Source of the DNA: Micropterix aruncella
Taxonomy: Eukaryota; Arthropoda; Insecta; Lepidoptera; Micropterigidae
DNA: 64,000 nucleotides
Direction: 5' to 3'
NCBI GenBank assembly: GCA_944548615.1
Contig: OX155952.1
Coordinates: forward strand, 36,574,032-36,638,031
Positions within the stretch are counted from its first letter, which is position 1, and the number at the start of each line of letters is the position of its first letter. Below, one piece after another: positions 12,206 through 22,690 of this stretch. Below the pieces are notes generated by a model, which saw only the letters and a list, made by a program, of their open reading frames with translations, made no database searches and was not told where the DNA came from. The position numbers and the translations under genes are program-made.

Positions 12206-13648
12206 TAATGGTTTCTCACGTTTAAATTAATTGTAATCAATTTAGGACCTGGATTAAAATTGTGGCTTTTCGCGACGCTAGAGAATTAACCAGTAAATAT
12301 AATTAAATTAAAATAAAACACACTCACCGTTTTCATTGTAGGAGTAATCGCTCCCGAAAGTTTTTGAAATCAGTTTAAAGCCTGAATGTCTAAGGCAATG
12401 AGCAACTTTATTGAGTCTAAATTATAAATTGGTTCCTTATCAAATGATTCGTTTCAAAACTTTCATAAATTAGTGCTTACATTTTTCAAAAAAAAAATTA
12501 AAAAAAAACTCTTCAGATATGGTCGTTCCCATGTCTCAATCAAGTCACCTTAATATGTATAATTTCTTCAACCGTACTGGTGCAAGCAGACATTAGTCAG
12601 ATTTAGGGCAATCCTATGATATGAAAAATTATCCTCTTTTATATGGGACATTCTACAGGTCAATCTTCGCTATGAATCTCAAAAACTGCCAATAAAAATT
12701 AACAAATATACCGCAAAAAAATGAAGAAATAATTTAAAAGAATTTTCTCAAACTTATTTTGTATAATTAGGAAAAAAGAATTAAAAAAACATGAATTTTA
12801 TTTGACACAGATCATCTTTCTAAAATCTTCATTGGATTCACTTCATTCTTTTGAACGTTGAATGGTGCGATAATGATTGGGTTAAAATAACCCGGCTATA
12901 TATTTTTTTTGCAGAAAATAACCCTATAAACATCAATAGTAACTGTAGTCCTAATTTATTTATTAATACTAAAGAAAATAAACCCATAAACTCAAAACTG
13001 CATTAAAAATATTAAATTAGAAATATTATGGGCTTTATTAAATAGGCGATAAAAACTTAAGGGGCGTTAAAAGAGGTAGTTTTACATACAAAATACCAAC
13101 ACAAGTTGATTTAAATACAAAATTGCAGTGTCATGAAACTCGACATAGCGTTAGATCACAGTATCGGTGATAGCTATGTTAGATTTTTGACATCTTGTTT
13201 TAAAAAGAAGTAATTATAATTTTAAAATTTGAAGAAAAATACATTGTCCCGCATCTCCTAACCTAACCGAAACTGAACAGGTATGTCTCGCTTCCATAAT
13301 GGTACAATTTGGTATAATTATCCTGACACCGCTCCTGGCTGATCTTTTCAGCTCTATTCACAGCCCGAAAGTCCTATATATTTTAATAGAAATCGAAATT
13401 CTAACAACGCGACTCCTTTTTCGTCGGCCTCAATATACTCCTTATCTTCTGTCTATGGAAATAATCTAGAAGATAAGCGTATATTTTGCCAATAAATGTG
13501 ACTAAGCCCTTATTTACTAAAGTTATCATTAGCTAGAATTGAATTATCTAGTATTAAACTTGAAATTAAAATCAAATAATTCAATTCCATAAAACAAATG
13601 ACCGTTTTCCGAAGCCATTCGGGCCTATCTATCCTTCATCAAGCAGAC
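12206..13648. other. AT-rich stretch without recognised gene
   Basis: No gene or named repeat recognised over about 1.4 kb. Confidence 0.35.
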
Positions 13649-13708
13649 GCAAAGTTTATACTTTGCGTAATTTTTTCTTCAGATTTGATAATCTGAAGAA
13701 AAAAATTA
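13648..13708. repeat. Two adjacent short hairpins
   Basis: ACGCAAAG / CTTTGCGT (loop TTTATA) is followed at once by TAATTTTTTCTTCAGATT (13668-13685) with its near-perfect complement at 13690-13708. The two arms differ by one A in the oligo-A run. Confidence 0.8.
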
Positions 13709-13719
13709 CTTAAAAGCTA

Positions 13720-14809
13720 ATCATAAAATATTACTTAAAATTATTGAGCAGCTGTCATGTTCAGGCCACTTCAATAAAGCTAAATTCATTTGCTTCATTC
13801 CCCATTTCATTAGGGTCTTAATTACCTTATAATTACATTTTGTAATTATAATGCATGCCTTAATACCTGCTTACCAAATATTTGTAATTGCCATTTAATT
13901 TTGTTGTGAAATAAAATACTATATTCTTTTCAATCAATCTCCCAGCGATTTTTTTTGTTAAATAAATATTTATCATTATTTTCGCTGCTGTTTAGCCAAG
14001 TGCGATAAGTGATCATCTTCTTTCTATAAAATAAAACAAAATTAAAATAATAACATATAAATAGCATACAGCGCCCTAAGCGACTGCGTGCCGATTTCGT
14101 GCTATGATCGGCGTGGTCTACTCCGAGTTTCGCTCCCTATGTGTCATTAGAAGTAGGGACCTTTGGAGGTGCTCTGGCACCTTAGCTGTTTCATTATTCT
14201 AGTGCTCCAATTACTTATACCGAGCTGTTGCTATATTCGACCAGTTAACAGGATCCGTGCTCCATACTGTCGCGGAGACCTCCTCCTTTCCCGTGCTGCC
14301 GAAGCTAGACTTCTCTGTCAGTCTGCATCAGGTCTGCATCCGATCGCTACCCGCCTTTCACCGTACAAGCGGACTTGACGCGCTACAATACATACTTTTC
14401 TAATTACGTTAAGATAAAGATCAAGGTCATCATTTAAGTCAAGGTCAGAGGTCATTCGATTTTTATTTCTTTTTTAACTACATCTACTTTACGAAGAAGA
14501 CTGTCTATCTGCAAGACAAGGCCCAGAAAGATGGACTGCAAAACGAAAATTAACTTGATCGAGTCAGTGATTTAAGTGTGGCATCATGATCCAAAAATTC
14601 AAAACCACTGCAACTGCAACTTTTTATTTCTTTTTTAACTACATCTACTTTACGAAGAATAATTATTTATAAGATGTATGTATTGTATACAATCAAAAAT
14701 GTATTCTTCTATTGAGTTGTTTCTCTAGGCGAAAATACTTGATATTGGGCACCTGCATTGTTTAAAAACAATTTCAAATTTCAATGACGCGCAATCAGAG
14801 ATATTTTCC
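13720..14809. other. Stretch without recognised gene; includes a repeated 38-mer
   Basis: A GC-richer block at 14075-14390 has no match I recognise. A roughly 38-bp segment (TTATTTCTTTTTTAACTACA... to CGAAGAA) occurs at about 14460 and again at about 14620 as a direct repeat. Confidence 0.45.
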
Positions 14810-15060
14810 TCTGCTAAGAACACAAGATCAGCACAGATACCACATTATATAGTGCCCAGGAGATTTAGGTTGTTTGCTCAACACTATTACCATGACCTTG
14901 CTCCAAGATTATTGAATATCTTGGGAATATACTACGATAGTTTAGGATTGACATATGTACTTCTATAATAGAAAAAAAAATACTTCGATAATTCAGGTGG
15001 TTCTTAACAAAAGTCTCATTCAGTGGTTACTTGGAAGAACGGAAACTGAATGTATCCTCA
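14810..15060 (+). pseudogene. LINE ORF2 C-terminal remnant
   Basis: One plus frame reads NTRSAQIPHYIVPRRFRLF, then FAQHYYHDLAPRLLN, and after stops a piece with FSGYLEERKLN. The pattern of a basic strand, aromatic residues, LAP(x)LLN and a final L-W/Y-L helix matches C-terminal ends of CR1/Jockey-type LINEs. At least two stops separate the pieces. Confidence 0.45.
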
Positions 15061-15294
15061 TGACATTTCACAAATAGCAACACATTTACCCACGCATACA
15101 CACACTATACACACGCTCACATCTCTAACAATATAATTACCTATAAGTAAACAAGAGCGAATTGAGCTTTCTTTTTTTTTATTTTTTTTAAATCCAAAAC
15201 AAAAATTTACAATGTTGACATACATAATACAGTATAGAAAAGAGCAAATATTTAATCATTGTTTGCGAAGCAACGCAAGTACAGATTTGATGGA

Positions 15295-15407
15295 TTTTAT
15301 CAGCTCCACTCTAGTGGAGCTGATAAAATATAACACTGGTATCACTCCAGTCCAGAACAGACTGTCGTCTACGACAGTCTTTCTGGAGTGATACCAGTGT
15401 TATATTT
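15295..15407. repeat. Cluster of three perfect palindromes
   Basis: Hairpin 1: arms 15295-15310 and 15313-15328, loop CT. Hairpin 2: arms 15326-15350 and 15383-15407. Nested inside it is hairpin 3: arms 15359-15368 and 15371-15380, again with loop CT. All arms are exact. Confidence 0.95.
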
Positions 15408-16019
15408 GTTACATAGTACACTTTTTTATAAATTTTAAGTAAATTTTTTTTATATTTTATATTTGGATTTATTTTATAATTATTGTCGACTACTTTTATT
15501 ATTTAATGATCATTTTGATTTTTGAATGATTATTTTGTGTACTTCATTATATTTTTTTATTTCTTTAAAAAATAAATATATATTAAAGCAATTTCTTTAG
15601 ACTTTTCATAATAATATTTTTTAAATTTTTTTATTTATAATAATATCATATAAAATTGGCGTTTTCCTTGGAACAGGCACTGCCTAGTTAGGAGTGACGC
15701 AAAATCATTATATAAAAATAATTCCTATATATTATTTTCAATAAATAAATATATAAACTAAAAACTATAACGTTTTAGGACAGGAACCAGCACTGCAAAA
15801 AACTTGTATTGTCCTCTTTAAATATTCAAAAAATATCAGAGTTTTGTCTGTTCAGTAGAACGCTACAGTCTGGTAAGTAAATACAAGTTTTCGGTTCTCG
15901 GCGAATTCTACGGATTCCACGGGTGTTGTGCATCATCAATATGCCCCGTATGCATATCAAGAACTATATGCATCATCAAGGGGTATACAACCAATCAGGT
16001 ATACTGTAAAAGTATGCTT
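15408..16019. other. AT-rich stretch without recognised gene
   Basis: No gene seen. Confidence 0.35.
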
Positions 16020-16384
16020 GGATGTTTACGCGAACCTGCACTTGGCAAAAAAAGTGTTCGATTCTCCATTACGATAACGCACTGGCTCCTTGTGCATTCT
16101 TAACTAGAGAATTTAAAAAAAATCCAAATTCCTTTGCTTCCGCATTCCCCCTATATTATATTGATATAGCCCCTGCCAACTTCCATCTGTTTCCTAAATT
16201 GAGAACTCACTGTAAGGGAAGCGATTTGACTTCATTGAGGACATTAAGACAAATCCGGAGAAGGTTCTTAACACCCTATTAAGAAATAAAATTTCTAGGA
16301 TTGCTTTACAAAGTGGAAATACTATCGGAGTCGGTGTTTTTGGATAGAAGGGGGCTACTTCGAAGAAGATCCATCACAATAGCA
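16020..16384 (+). pseudogene. mariner transposase C-terminal remnant
   Basis: Encodes SILHYDNALAPCAFLTREF and IDIAPANFHLFPKLRTHCKG, the degraded mariner pattern HDNAPAH...REF...DLAPCDFFLFPKLK that carries the second and third residues of the DD34D catalytic triad. After a stop at about 16282 and frame changes, the mariner C-terminal end KWKYYRSRCFWIEGGYFEED is readable up to 16384. The HDNA aspartate and the DIAP aspartate are still present, but stops and shifts make it dead. The N-terminal DNA-binding part is absent. Confidence 0.75.
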
Positions 16385-16514
16385 TTTATTTATGCCATTT
16401 TAAAATTACAATCACAGTCTAAAATCTTCGCAATCACACATCACAAGAATGTGTATATCTAGAGACCTATCTATCTATATCTTAAACTTAAATGTGAGAC
16501 GTCCAATAATGGAT

Positions 16515-16685
16515 GCCTATGGCAAAATGTATACAAAATGTATATAAATTTATATAAATGTAAATATAAATGTAAATGTGCGCCGCTCTTTAGTAATCCG
16601 CTCTATAGTAATGCTATAGCTCTATAGTAAACCCCGCTCTATGTAAATGTAAATGTAAATATAAATTTATATACATTTTGCCGTA
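16515..16685. repeat. Imperfect foldback of ATGTAAAT-type repeats
   Basis: GGCAAAATGTATA at the left pairs with TATACATTTTGCC at the right. The inner parts are runs of ATGTAAAT/ATATAAAT around a GC-richer centre with repeated CGCTCT(A/T)TAGTAA. Confidence 0.7.
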
Positions 16686-16827
16686 GCAAACCCGAGCTAA
16701 TCGCCATTCATTTGAGGGCTAACTGCTCTTGAAGAATATGCACGGGCGTATAAGGCCTAATATTCCCTGTAAGTAGAAAAGAGCCATATGATTTATTTAA
16801 CAGGTATTATTTGCTTTTTATATTTTT

Positions 16828-17943
16828 CTAGCTGTGACCCGCGGCTTCGCCTCGCGTAACGCTTCGAATCGATTTGCTAATTTAAGTAGGGTGAGGTTTA
16901 TTTGCCATTTTATGTGCAAGACGTCGGCCCTCAGGTGCACCTACCTATCTCGTAGACGTACGTGTCTTGTTTTTCTCAAGCGTTACTAATTTCATAATAT
17001 CTCTATAATTATACCACCTAAACACTCAGTAAGTTGCTATATTTTTTTCTATTTAACACCCGTGATAACGGATTAAGTTTATTTGATAAAGATTCCTATT
17101 TTATTGCTAATGTCTTCAAAAACACTGACTACCTATTTTTATTACTTTTTTGGGACACAACATCAGTTATTGTAGCTTAAATATAAAGGTGCTGTCGCCG
17201 TAAATATATGCTGTCGCCGAGTTTTTATAGATCTCTTTAACCCGGCGTGCATAAGGTTAAAAGTTGTAACACGGAGAATAGGGTGGTTGTGACAAACCCA
17301 TATGATAGATTCAACATTTCAAAATTTTAATATAGACTATTATTATTTTATTTTTTATATAATAATTCTGCATATTTAAAAGAAAATAAATGGATAAAAT
17401 AAAAACATTTAAGTATAGTACTTTAATATTTATTGCCGTATTTAACAATTCGATATTTTTTGCTTATATTGTAAGATAATGTAGCACATTGTTCTTTTTT
17501 GTTGTTAGGATATTTTAAAAAAAATAACGAAAATTATTTTTCCTCTAAATTAAACTCATTTCAATAACTCGCATTTCAGTAACTCGCTTTTGTAATTTTG
17601 AGCTATTTATTAGAGTCTGGGTGTATTACACCCAACCTTACGCACGCCGGGTTAAGGCCAATATTTTTGTCATATATTATGTTCACATATACCAAACAGT
17701 TTCTTCAGCGCACACCGATAAAGCAACTCACCAGCTCTTTTTTTCCGACTTGATTTAAAAATATCGTGATTTCTTATTGAAAAACAATATCTATCGTGAT
17801 AAAATATAGCCTAGCACTCGTCGATAATGGAGCTTTCCATTAGTGTAAAAAATATTGAAATCGGATCAGTAGTTTTGGAGATTACCCCCTACATACAAAC
17901 TTTCAAACTTACAGACATTACTTCTTTATAATATTAGTACAGA
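16828..17943 (-). mobile_element. Helitron-like nonautonomous element, copy 2, interrupted
   Basis: CTAG terminus at 16828-16831 followed by GCTGTGACCCGCGGCTTCG. The other end reads ATAATATTAGTACAGA, i.e. TCTGTACTAATATTAT on the minus strand, close to the TCCTACTAATATTA start at 54177. It matches 3152-3918 on both sides of a TTAA-flanked insertion (17241-17651). It encodes no protein. Confidence 0.7.
17241..17651. mobile_element. piggyBac-like MITE nested in a Helitron-like copy
   Basis: Exactly flanked by TTAA (17237-17240 and 17652-17655). Terminal inverted repeats are CCCGGCGTGCRTAAGGTT, differing at one base. The CCC...GGG ends with TTAA target duplication are the piggyBac hallmark. The 411-bp AT-rich interior encodes no transposase. 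The related Helitron-like copy near 3655 lacks the insertion. Confidence 0.9.
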
Positions 17944-18025
17944 TATAGAATTTGGGAAACGCCTTACGTGTCTGTTTGGGCTACCGACCATTGCTGTGTA
18001 AAATAATTTTGATAGTGTGGATAAA

Positions 18026-18371
18026 TAGAGTTGTTAACTACAACGGGCGAACCCGTCACCTCAGGATTTTTTAACGATTGGTCGTTCTATCTCCCGAGAA
18101 GTGAGCGCAGAAGACTTGGACAAAACAGTCCACCGTCAAGCTCCGCCATATGCCCATAAGAAGCCAACGCCTTATTCGCGAGATAACCAGGTATGTTACC
18201 CAGCGGGCATACACTCACGCCCTTACTTCCAATTGCGACCAGATTACTTCGGTCTCTCGATTGGTTACGAGTTCGAGGTCGCTTGCGCGGTTCTCTATAC
18301 GGTCCACTATAACGAATAATCGTTGAAACTTCCTGATGTGACGGGTTCGACCGTTGTAGTTGACAACTCTA
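18026..18371. mobile_element. GC-rich repeat G, copy D: miniature form with terminal inverted repeats
   Basis: Left end TAGAGTTGTTAACTACAACG-GGCGAACCCGTCAC, with its inverted partner at 18332-18371 (TGACGGGTTCGaCCGTTGTAGTTGACAACTCTA): roughly 40-bp TIRs with three mismatches. TA is present at both outer edges. The inner part matches only the left arms of copies A, B and E, so D looks like an internal-deletion derivative. The TIR contains the small hairpin CGGG-CGAA-CCCG. Confidence 0.8.
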
Positions 18372-18496
18372 GTTGCCCTATTATTAGCTTCCGGCCTCCG
18401 GCCACTGTTCCCGCTAATTATTCCTCAAAACATTTCCCGTATAAATGTACCTGTATATAATCTACGGGTGCTGCTATATAATCTACTTTATTTACA

Positions 18497-18890
18497 ATTA
18501 TGGGTCCATCTTTAGACCCGCTTTATCATGTGTAATGGAAAGTACTCATGACAACAAAACAAACGAACCCAAACTCGACTATCTTAGCACATTCCATCAA
18601 TGAGTTTCAGTTGCAATCTTCCGGCTCCATCTTCAGATGCTCGTCATCATGTGTAATGGAAAGTACTTAAGACAACGAAACAGACGAGCCCAAACTCGAC
18701 TAGCTTAGCACTTTTTGTCAGGGAGTTCCAGTGGCAATCTTCCGGCTCCATCTTCAGACTCTCGTCATCATGTCTACTGGAAAGTACTCAAGACAACACA
18801 AAAAACGAGTCCAAACTCCACTATCTTCGATTTTCTATCTGGGAGTCCCAGTCCCTACATCCCGGCTCCATCATCAAATCAGCTCGATGG
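18497..18890 (-). repeat. Tandem array, 3 diverged monomers of about 120 bp (family Y relative)
   Basis: ATCATGTGTAATGGAAAGTAC recurs at about 120-bp spacing (about 18525, 18646 and 18766). Each unit ends in CTTCCGGCTCCATCTTCAGA or a variant. The final part, TCCATCATC..ATCAGCTCGA then GTACCATAA, aligns with the corresponding part of element Y at about 53170-53215, so this is a diverged Y-type monomer array. Confidence 0.75.
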
Positions 18891-19165
18891 TACCATAACA
18901 TTGCATTGTCACCAAATATATATAAGTATGCTAAATTTCAGCTCAATCGCAAATCAGCAAGTGGTTGAAAAATGGTTTGCAAATTTTGAAACTGACAATT
19001 ACATACGAACATAACCAGTTGAAAAAAACTTGTAAAAAAATATATATACTCTGGCTAGCGTTGGATTTAGATTCTGATATAGCACGTTGAGGCGTAAAGG
19101 CCTTATTATCGAATGGTGAAAACTGCATCTGTGTCGATAGCGTACTCGTCAATTTTAAAACGATT

Positions 19166-19849
19166 TCAAAAAGGACAGAGCGTTTTTTGGTGATGGAATG
19201 TTAATTCTTTTATTCGCAACTTGCATATTATTTATATGAACACATAAACCGTCATTCTTCTATATCTGCGTACTAATAGTTTTGCTATAATATTATTATT
19301 ATTGTTGTTTATCCCTTTATTGTTTCCTATGTATCAGTGTACGTTGTTAACCTTGAAATATTTTCAAATATAGAGTAAGTTTCAACAATCTGTAAAAATT
19401 TTAGAAAATAAATGGAAATTGAATACTTCAACCGGCTCAAGATCTGTACCCCCTCCCTCCTTCCACTAATTCGTTGAAGAGCTCCAACATTCTTTCATAT
19501 CAAACCAAGTGAAACTTAATAGTCTTGCGGCTTCTTTGCTTTATAAACGGGCAGAAATTTCTCAGGGTATAAAAATCTTAAATATCTCATTGCGGCGCCG
19601 AGCATTACAATTGGGAGGTAGAAAGAATATTTCCAAGTAGTGTGGAAATAACGACGTGCATTAATCGTCCCTAGAAACGGTTTCACAGGAGTCGGTGTCT
19701 TTCAGGCAGAGAGCGGATCGGGCGCTTGCTTTCTGAGCAATTAAAGTGTTGATGTTTCCTTATATATAAGAATATGAATTACTTGTAAAGTAACACAATT
19801 GAATTGCAGAACGTGATATAAAACCAAGACAATGGGGATTTTCTCACTT
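19166..19849. other. Stretch without recognised gene
   Basis: No gene seen. Confidence 0.35.
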
Positions 19850-19859
19850 TCGATAACTA

Positions 19860-21455
19860 GTAGTAGTAGTAGTAGTAGTAGATGGAGTGGGGGGCTTGTT
19901 TCCAGCCCTTGATGTCACCTAGATCTGTAAGGTCTTTTGTAACTACCCACTGTGTGGTTAGGTCAATTGTCAGCTAGTAGCCCGGTACTTCTTACCAGAC
20001 TAAGTAGGTCACTGACCTTCAAGTTGGGCAGATCGCTGGGTTCGAGAAAGGCTCGTCCCAGTAAACTGTGTCTTTTGGCGGCGAGCCCTGGACAGCGGCC
20101 AACAATGTGTATGCTGTCTTCAGGTTCCTCGCCACATATTCGGCAATCCTTGCTCTCAGTCAAGCCAAGGTTGAATAGATGAGCTCTAAGGGTCGTGTGT
20201 CCGGTGAGGAGACCGATAGTGGTTCTAAGGTTCTTCTTGCTCATGTCAAGTAGGGCCTTGGTTTTCTTCTGTAGTGGTTGCTCCATCATGGCTTTTGCCT
20301 GGCGACATCCCTGACTCTGTTTCCAGGAAGCCCGATGTTCCTGCTCCAAGCAGTCCCTGATGATTTTCTTACCTGTAGCGAAGGGGACCCCTACAGCTGG
20401 CTCCACTGGGCAATCCAGTGTGCCCAGTTTTGCCAGTCTATCGGCCTCTTCGTTTCCGGGTATGCCTTGGTTACCCGGTATCCACATTAGGGTGATTTTG
20501 TTGGATTTTCCCAATTTGTTGAGCTCCTGCATGCAGTCCCAGACCACAGAAGATTCTGTGGTGGCTTTAGCCAGAGCGTCCAGTGCTGCTCTGCTGTCAG
20601 AGCAGATGAGGATTTGTCTGTTTTTTACCTCAAGTCGACTTTGTAGTTTTATGCATTCCAATATGGCAAGTACCTCGGCTTGGAAAACCGTAGCGTTTTG
20701 TCCAAGGGGGATGCTGATTCTGTGGTTGGTTTTGGGTCCGTACACGCCTGCCCCAAAACGTCCATTTGTTCCTGAGCCGTCGGTGAACCAGGCGTCTGCG
20801 TTGTGGCTTTGAAGCCACTGCGGATTTTTCCATTCTTCCCTGGTGGGGATTAGGATTTTATAGGATTTCTCTACCGAAATTTTTTTCCGTAGTCGATCCT
20901 GGGTCAGAGTGAATGGGCTTTTGTGGAGGAGGTTTAGCTCAGGATGATTGTGCCCTCCACGCTTCCACTCGCCCAAACACTTCAGTCTGTATGCTGTAAG
21001 TCTGGCGGAGTGGATGATGAGCTTGTCCAGAGGCGGGCAGCAGAGTGCCACCTCTAATCCCGCTGTTGGGGTGGTCTTCATGACGCCAGTTGCAGCCCTC
21101 AGGTAGTTACCTTGAAGGCTTTTAAGCATTTTTAATGTCTCAAGCTTTTTCACCCTGGACCACCAGACTATTGCAGCATAGGTTAGTCTAGGCAGCAGCA
21201 CTGCCCTGTAGAGCCATAAGGCGACCCTGGGTTTGAACCCCCAGGTTTTTCCCATGACTCTTTTGCACGTCCACAACGAGGCATAGAAGGTTGTTCTCTT
21301 GCGCTCGAGGTGGTGCTTCCAATTGAGCTTTGGGTCTAGATAGACTCCAAGGTATTTAACTACTGTAGCGTATTCTATCTCCTTATCCCAGAGCTTGAGA
21401 CACTCAACGGGTTCGGGTTTGTATTTTCTGGTGATATGTATGATGTATTTTCTGG
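19860..21455 (-). mobile_element. 5'-truncated LINE with RNase H, exact target duplications
   Basis: Flanked by the identical 10-mer TCGATAACTA (19850-19859 and 21456-21465). The 3' end lies at the left as a (CTA)n tail on the minus strand (19860-19881), preceded by a short 3' UTR. The element is cut off inside the reverse transcriptase thumb at 21455. The 3' UTR recurs at 62427-62565 and 53856-53965, which marks them as one family. Clean duplications and an intact frame indicate a recent insertion. Confidence 0.92.
19963..21455 (-). CDS. LINE ORF2 C-terminal part: RT thumb, RNase H, CCHC motif
   Basis: Open from the 5' truncation point to the stop at 19963; the first in-frame initiator-like codon (TTG at 21276) is not a genuine start. 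The upstream part reads VVKYLGVYLDPKLNWKHH, typical after the RT palm. Counting residues from 21276: RNase H at about 160-285 with Asp166 (FTDGSG), Glu201, Asp227 (CSDSRAAL) and Asp279, the full acidic set. The usual WIPGH histidine is Asn269 (WIPGNQGIPGNEEAD). A C-terminal CCHC motif (C378-x2-C-x8-H-x4-C395) follows, as in RNase H-bearing LINEs of the I/R1/LOA group. The clade is inferred. The endonuclease and RT catalytic parts are absent, so the copy cannot move by itself. Confidence 0.88.
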
Positions 21456-21524
21456 TCGATAACTAAGTTACGGTTACAAATGTGGCGGTCCCAAAAAAAA
21501 CACCGGTTACTTACGGTTAACGAT

Positions 21525-22285
21525 TACTGGCTGCATTGCAATGTTATCCCGATATATGACATTTCACCTATTCAAATGATTGTTTAATTATTATTACCAA
21601 ATTCACCACATCGTTTTCACTAACAAGCTACTTATAAAATCGAAGACTATCGCGGTTGTTTGACATTATAAATAGGATAGAAAACGAATTTACCGCGTGA
21701 AATTTGTAGCACCCCAAATTTCGGGTGCTACAAATTTCACGCGGTAAATTCGTTTTCTATCCTATTTATAAAAAAGCTACTTGTCTGACCTGCACTGCTA
21801 TTCGTTTTTTTTTTAACAAAAATAATACGTTTATTTTTCAGAACGGATGAAAGCATTTCTGCTTTTCTCAACCCTCCCCGAATATTCATTTTTAAATCGA
21901 CGAGTATAACGTTATCGACACAGGTGCAGTTTTCGCCATTCGATAATAAGGCCTTTACGCCTCAGCGTGCTTTATCACCATGGAATTCCAACGCCAGCCA
22001 GAGGATATATTATTTTTATTCTTATCCGGTCGAGAGTGCCGGTGTAATAACGCCATAAACGGCGCTCGCTGCTATTTGCAGGAATAATGGGGCAGCAAGA
22101 GCGCTGCGCCCGTAGATTATGTACGGGGCGCCGCTATCCAGGCGCCCCACTTCGATCGTATAAGCAAAGCTTCGGCACAGTCTTTGATATTATCATATTG
22201 GATTCTCGAACTATCCACACTATCAAAATTGTTGTATACAGCGATGGCCGGTGACCCGAACAGACACGTAATGCGTTAGCCGAAA
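21525..22285 (+). repeat. Repeat family M, copy 2
   Basis: The least interrupted copy. It spans from about GCATTGCAATG through AAAGCATTTCTGCTTTTCTC and TTCTTATCCGGTCGAGAGTG to GAACAGACACGTAATGCG. It preserves the empty sites for the LINE at 28088-28642 (GATGAAAGCATTTCTGC) and for element Y at 28814-29594 (TTTTTATTCTTATCC). It carries one hairpin insertion of its own. No gene is encoded. Confidence 0.75.
21634..21773. mobile_element. Hairpin (foldback) element with 9-bp target duplication
   Basis: Perfect 49-bp arms (21666-21714 and 21723-21771) around an 8-base centre. The insert is bounded by AAGCTACTT at 21625-21633 and 21774-21782. The related family M copy near 28010 has a single such site (TAGCTACTTTT) without insert. 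A 9-bp duplication is within the range of MULE/foldback elements, but there is no transposase to confirm a class. Confidence 0.8.
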
Positions 22286-22499
22286 TCTATGTATTTACAA
22301 TATAAGAAGCGTTATAAAACCTACCTACAGTGAGTAAATATTTTTTAAGAGTAGTAGGTAAAATATGATATATTGGTCTTTATATATTTTATTTTATTTT
22401 TTATTTTTATTTTCTTAAGGATAACTTACAGCCAATAATTTTGTAGTGAACAATAATAGGAAGCTTAAGAGCCATTTACAAGTTACCACTGATATATAC

Positions 22500-22690
22500 A
22501 CACAATCTTACTATGTATGATTGAAAAGTTTTAGGATTCTGCCTGTAATTTCAAAATGGCAATAAATACAGGTATTTGCGGTCAAGATCCTTTAAAGTAG
22601 TCCTCTTCTACCCGAACAAAACCGACTCCAAAGGTTTTTCTACTTTTGGAAGCATTCTAAGAAATTTTCATTCTTAAAAGGGTCTTTCAT
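22500..22690 (-). pseudogene. mariner 3' end remnant
   Basis: On the minus strand, pieces of the mariner C-terminus can be read across frame changes (CFQK, WSRFC, VEEDYFKG). They are followed by the 3' region with CTTTTCAATCATACATAGTA. Spelling and order match the mariner end at 16300-16384. Only the last 30-40 codons and the 3' flank remain, with stops. Confidence 0.55.

Larger units (their letters stand above)
17955..19165 (-). repeat. Repeat family M, copy 1 (split by two insertions)
   Basis: Reverse complement of 21525-22285. Surviving pieces are 17955-18025 (TTTTGATAGTGTGGATA), 18376-18500 (ATAATCTACGGGTGCTGC) and 19030-19165 (CGTAAAGGCCTTATTATCGA). The gaps are filled by element G copy D (18026-18371) and by a tandem array of monomers (18497-18890). 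Confidence 0.7.

Noticed and set aside
18497..18890. CRISPR array
   Set aside because: Only three units of about 120 bp without separate repeats and spacers, in a eukaryotic repeat context.
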